Under the pieces are notes generated by a model, which searched no databases, was not told the DNA's origin, and saw nothing but the letters and a program-made list of their open reading frames with translations. Below are positions 7,175 to 10,990 of a DNA stretch of 10,990 bases, piece after piece (positions within the stretch are counted from its first letter, which is position 1; each line of letters begins with the position of its first letter). Source of the DNA: Burkholderiaceae bacterium (GTDB taxonomy: Bacteria > Pseudomonadota > Gammaproteobacteria > Burkholderiales > Burkholderiaceae); assembly GCA_947470165.1 (NCBI GenBank), contig CANISN010000037.1, positions 1 through 10,990 on the forward strand, given 5' to 3'. The translations under genes were made by a program, and so were the position numbers.

Positions 7175-7972
7175 ATGGTTGAGCAGCGCAAATCGCTCAC
7201 AGCAATTGCATCGCTTTGGGTCTGGTGTATTCCGCTACTGCCACTTGGCCTAGCAATCGCTCTTTATTTTGGTGAACTTCAGACTCCTACGTTTTTATTT
7301 ATCAATCGCTACACCCAAATTCTTCCAGACACTGTATGGGCTTGGCTCACCTTTCTTGGTAATGGGTGGGGTATCTTTGCTTTGTGCTTTCCTCTTTTAC
7401 TCCTAGCTCCACGTCTGCTAAGTGCTGGACTTTTGGCTTCTCTCATTGGTGGTGCATTTAGTCAGATCATCAAACCTTTTTTAGATTTGCCAAGACCAGC
7501 AGGTATTTTGGCTCCAGAAGATTTTTATCGTATTGGAGAGACTTTGTTATACCGAGCAATGCCATCTGGCCATACGATTACTGCGTTTGCAGTGGTTTCC
7601 GGAATCTACTTTGCTAGCGATCGAGATAAAAGAACATCTTTGTGGTGGATCTTCATCATTGCAGGTTTTGCCGGACTCTCACGCAATGCGCTTGGCGCCC
7701 ACTGGCTTACCGATGTGTTGGCAGGGTGCGCCATCGGAATATGGTCAGGCATGCTTGGCGCTATATTAGTCAAGCGTATTCCCGAGACTCAACTATCGCC
7801 TACTAAAAAGGGTCCTCGCTTGCTTGCTCTAGGAGGTCTTGCATCAATCTACGTCATGCTGACTCAGAGCCTAGACTCTGAATTAAACCAATCCTTGCAA
7901 TACGCCTGCGTAGTATTAATTGGTATCACCCTAGCTTTCTTTATTAAAGCGCAAAAGCCAAAGGCAATTTAA
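7175..7972 (+). CDS. PAP2-family membrane lipid phosphatase
   Basis: This 265-residue integral membrane protein has the complete three-part PAP2 active site: K100-x6-R107-P108, PSGH at 130-133 and SR-x5-H-x3-D with S169, R170, H176 and D180. H176 is the expected nucleophile and H133 the acid. Enzymes of this family remove phosphate from lipid phosphates or pyrophosphates on the outer face of the inner membrane; undecaprenyl-pyrophosphate phosphatases (PgpB/YbjG type) and lipid A phosphatases (LpxE type) are the candidates. The order is several helices, the motifs around helices 3-6, then a C-terminal pair of hydrophobic segments (about 214-226 and 240-258). ATG 7175 follows the GT9 stop by two bases with little Shine-Dalgarno, so translation is probably coupled. 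Its position among glycosyltransferases suggests carrier recycling or lipid dephosphorylation; that is inference. Confidence 0.9.
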   Translation: MVEQRKSLTAIASLWVWCIPLLPLGLAIALYFGELQTPTFLFINRYTQILPDTVWAWLTFLGNGWGIFALCFPLLLLAPRLLSAGLLASLIGGAFSQIIKPFLDLPRPAGILAPEDFYRIGETLLYRAMPSGHTITAFAVVSGIYFASDRDKRTSLWWIFIIAGFAGLSRNALGAHWLTDVLAGCAIGIWSGMLGAILVKRIPETQLSPTKKGPRLLALGGLASIYVMLTQSLDSELNQSLQYACVVLIGITLAFFIKAQKPKAI

Positions 7973-7974
7973 AG

Positions 7975-8841
7975 ATGTTTAGTTATCGCCATGCTTTTCA
8001 TGCGGGCAGTCATGCAGATATTCTGAAGCATCTTGTTTTGATTCATTTGGTGGAATATCTTCAAGAAAAGTTAGGCGCACTCACGATCGTTGATACCCAT
8101 GCAGGCGCTGGAATCTACAGCCTGATTGGTGGGTTTTCAGCTGTAAGCAAAGAAGCTAACGAAGGCATTTTTCGCTTAGCAAAATTTGCGCATGCCAATT
8201 CCTTAAGTCCTGGAATTGCCAATTACTTTCAGTGTATTCAAGCTGAGAATAGCGAAGAAGAAATCACAATTTATCCTGGCTCTCCCTGTATCTTGGCACG
8301 CTTATTAAGACCACAAGATCGCCTAAAACTCTTTGAGCTTCATCCTAAAGAAATTGATATCTTGCGCCACAATATGAGTGAGCTCAAGCAGGCAAAGCAA
8401 ATTGATATTTATGCGGAGGATAGCTTTGCAAGATTAAAAGGGTTGATGCCGCCGCCCAGCAGGCGTGGGCTAGTTCTGATTGATCCCTCTTACGAAGATA
8501 AACAAGACTACCGTTATCTCGAGACTGCTCTGGAAGAAGCATTACACCGTTTCGCTACGGGGTGTTACGCCATTTGGTACCCAAGCCTATCGAGAAGAGA
8601 GTCTGCCGCTCTACCCGATCGCATGAAGAAGATTGCTGCAGCCCATAAGCGCTCATGGCTACAGGCTGAACTCCGAGTAGAAAATGCACCTAAGGAGCGT
8701 CGTCTTCAAGCAAGCGGGATGTTCATCATCAACCCACCATGGACCTTAGAAAAGCAACTGGCTGAAAGCCTCCCTATCCTCGTCAAGGCTTTGGGACAAG
8801 ATAGTGGCGCGGGATTTTTATTAAAGAGTTTTGAAGCCTAG
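7975..8841 (+). CDS. rlmJ: 23S rRNA (adenine2030-N6)-methyltransferase RlmJ
   Basis: This 288-residue protein is close in length to E. coli RlmJ (about 280). RlmJ uses S-adenosylmethionine to methylate N6 of A2030 in 23S rRNA. The diagnostic N-terminus MFSYRHAFHAGSHADILKH keeps Y4, H6 and K18, and the SAM-binding DTHAGAG is at 40-46. The catalytic N6-methyltransferase motif reads D170-P171-S172-Y173, so the second proline of the usual DPPY is serine. Older literature knows the family as YhiR, linked to use of DNA as nutrient. It starts two bases after the PAP2 stop, so it is the last gene of the five-gene operon, with no obvious functional link to it. Its TAG stop (8839-8841) overlaps the stop of the convergent SOUL gene on the other strand, leaving no room for a terminator between them. 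Confidence 0.93.
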   Translation: MFSYRHAFHAGSHADILKHLVLIHLVEYLQEKLGALTIVDTHAGAGIYSLIGGFSAVSKEANEGIFRLAKFAHANSLSPGIANYFQCIQAENSEEEITIYPGSPCILARLLRPQDRLKLFELHPKEIDILRHNMSELKQAKQIDIYAEDSFARLKGLMPPPSRRGLVLIDPSYEDKQDYRYLETALEEALHRFATGCYAIWYPSLSRRESAALPDRMKKIAAAHKRSWLQAELRVENAPKERRLQASGMFIINPPWTLEKQLAESLPILVKALGQDSGAGFLLKSFEA

Positions 8842-9488
8842 TCCAGAACTTGGATCATGATCTCATTGCGACGCATAAAGGGCAAACTCCACGGCGGGTT
8901 GTAGCGCGCAAATTGAGGATCTCCGGTAGTCTTCAAATTCTTGGCTTTAATCCAATCTTGCAGTAGCTGAGTTTTTGCTTGGGCTTTTTCTGCGCTATTA
9001 AAACCAGAAAACATAATCACCGCCCTTTTTTCTGCTGGCACTTCCCTAATTTTGACTTCTGAATTTAGGGGCTTAGGCAAAGTAGCCAAGGTGTACTCTG
9101 AGGGCATCACAAACGACACCGTCCATTGATTATTGGCATTCTCAAAAGACTTAGCCCCCTCAATGGCTACTGGAATAGTCATAGCAATTTTGGCACTCTT
9201 ATTTTGATCACTAGGCTCAATACCAACAGGAGCAGTCATCGCTATTTTCTCTGTGACCTGATTTTTTCCAAAAATATATGCCGCAATTAAACGAAATCCT
9301 TGGCTAGAGGCAGCATCTAAATCGCCATCTACTTTTACTTCTGCAACAATGCGTGGCGCATAAGCTCGCAATTCAAATGGCTCAGATTTTTCTAGGGCAA
9401 TATATTTTGGTTCTTCAATGGCCATGACAGCAGTCGCAATCAATATACTGATTAAAAATATAAATATTCGCAAGAGAAAGTTTTTCAT
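8838..9488 (-). CDS. Secreted SOUL-family (heme-binding-like) protein
   Basis: This 216-residue protein starts at the ATG at 9488-9486. The open frame extends 19 codons upstream into the preceding gene, but this start gives a clean Sec signal (MKNFLLRIF followed by a hydrophobic run, likely cleaved after AVMA, residue 23). GGTGAT, which can pair with the 16S 3' end, lies nine bases before it. The mature part has the SOUL/HBP fold marks: the two-fold KIAMT[A/I]PV segment (81-88 and 100-107), FVMPSEY (126-132), and the end YNPPWSLPFMRRNE (196-209). Animal relatives bind heme or tetrapyrroles; bacterial periplasmic members are uncharacterised, and no fixed heme ligand can be named from this sequence. 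It sits ten bases after the LD-carboxypeptidase stop and is the last gene of the minus-strand operon. Confidence 0.9.
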   Translation of the reverse strand: MKNFLLRIFIFLISILIATAVMAIEEPKYIALEKSEPFELRAYAPRIVAEVKVDGDLDAASSQGFRLIAAYIFGKNQVTEKIAMTAPVGIEPSDQNKSAKIAMTIPVAIEGAKSFENANNQWTVSFVMPSEYTLATLPKPLNSEVKIREVPAEKRAVIMFSGFNSAEKAQAKTQLLQDWIKAKNLKTTGDPQFARYNPPWSLPFMRRNEIMIQVLD

Positions 9489-9498
9489 ACTTAAGCTA

Positions 9499-10990
<1,492 letters not shown>

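Noticed and set aside
7533..7769. Plus-strand open frame inside the PAP2 gene.
   Set aside because: It covers the PSGH and SRx5HxxxD motifs in another frame; the PAP2 reading is certain, so this is a shadow.
8980..9260. Internal repeat KIAMT[A/I]PV in the SOUL protein as a recent duplication.
   Set aside because: The two-fold segment is a normal feature of SOUL-family proteins, and the two DNA copies differ.

Overview
The window looks like ordinary chromosome from a freshwater-type betaproteobacterium of the Burkholderiales. Polynucleobacter or a close relative is my best guess, from the protein flavour, a base composition judged by eye to be in the mid-40s % GC, very tight gene packing and short intergenic gaps. 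That assignment is inference; no rRNA or other marker is present. There is no insertion sequence, phage gene, CRISPR array, tRNA or rRNA that I can see, and no gene-free stretch longer than about 75 bases.

Left end (1-2428): a copper-handling pair reads outward from a 73-base gap. It consists of the first 22 codons of a CopZ-like metallochaperone (minus strand, cut by the window edge) and a complete CopA-type Cu(I) P-type ATPase (plus strand). The middle-left (2436-3242) holds a DUF3047 outer-membrane lipoprotein on the minus strand. It is convergent with copA and divergent from the next operon.

Centre (3291-8841): five plus-strand genes form what looks like one operon, with gaps of 60, 18, 2 and 2 bases. 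They encode a GT39 (ArnT/PMT_2-like) membrane glycosyltransferase, a lysylphosphatidylglycerol-synthase-type membrane protein, a GT9 (heptosyltransferase-like) glycosyltransferase, a PAP2 lipid phosphatase, and the 23S rRNA methyltransferase RlmJ. The first four together look like a cassette for building or modifying an envelope glycolipid: one transferase that should use a polyprenyl-phosphate sugar, one that should use a nucleotide sugar, a membrane transporter/flippase-like protein, and a phosphatase able to recycle a lipid pyrophosphate. The product is unknown, and this is the least explained part of the window.

Right end (8838-10990): a minus-strand operon runs queD (3' end only), tadA, an S66 LD-carboxypeptidase with a TTG start overlapping the tadA stop, and a secreted SOUL-family protein. 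Its last stop codon overlaps the rlmJ stop codon on the opposite strand.

I see no clear new defence or mobile system. The points worth a second look are the glycolipid cassette, a polar insert in its membrane protein, two genes lacking a Shine-Dalgarno that may be leaderless, small sequence repeats between genes, and a few active-site variants.
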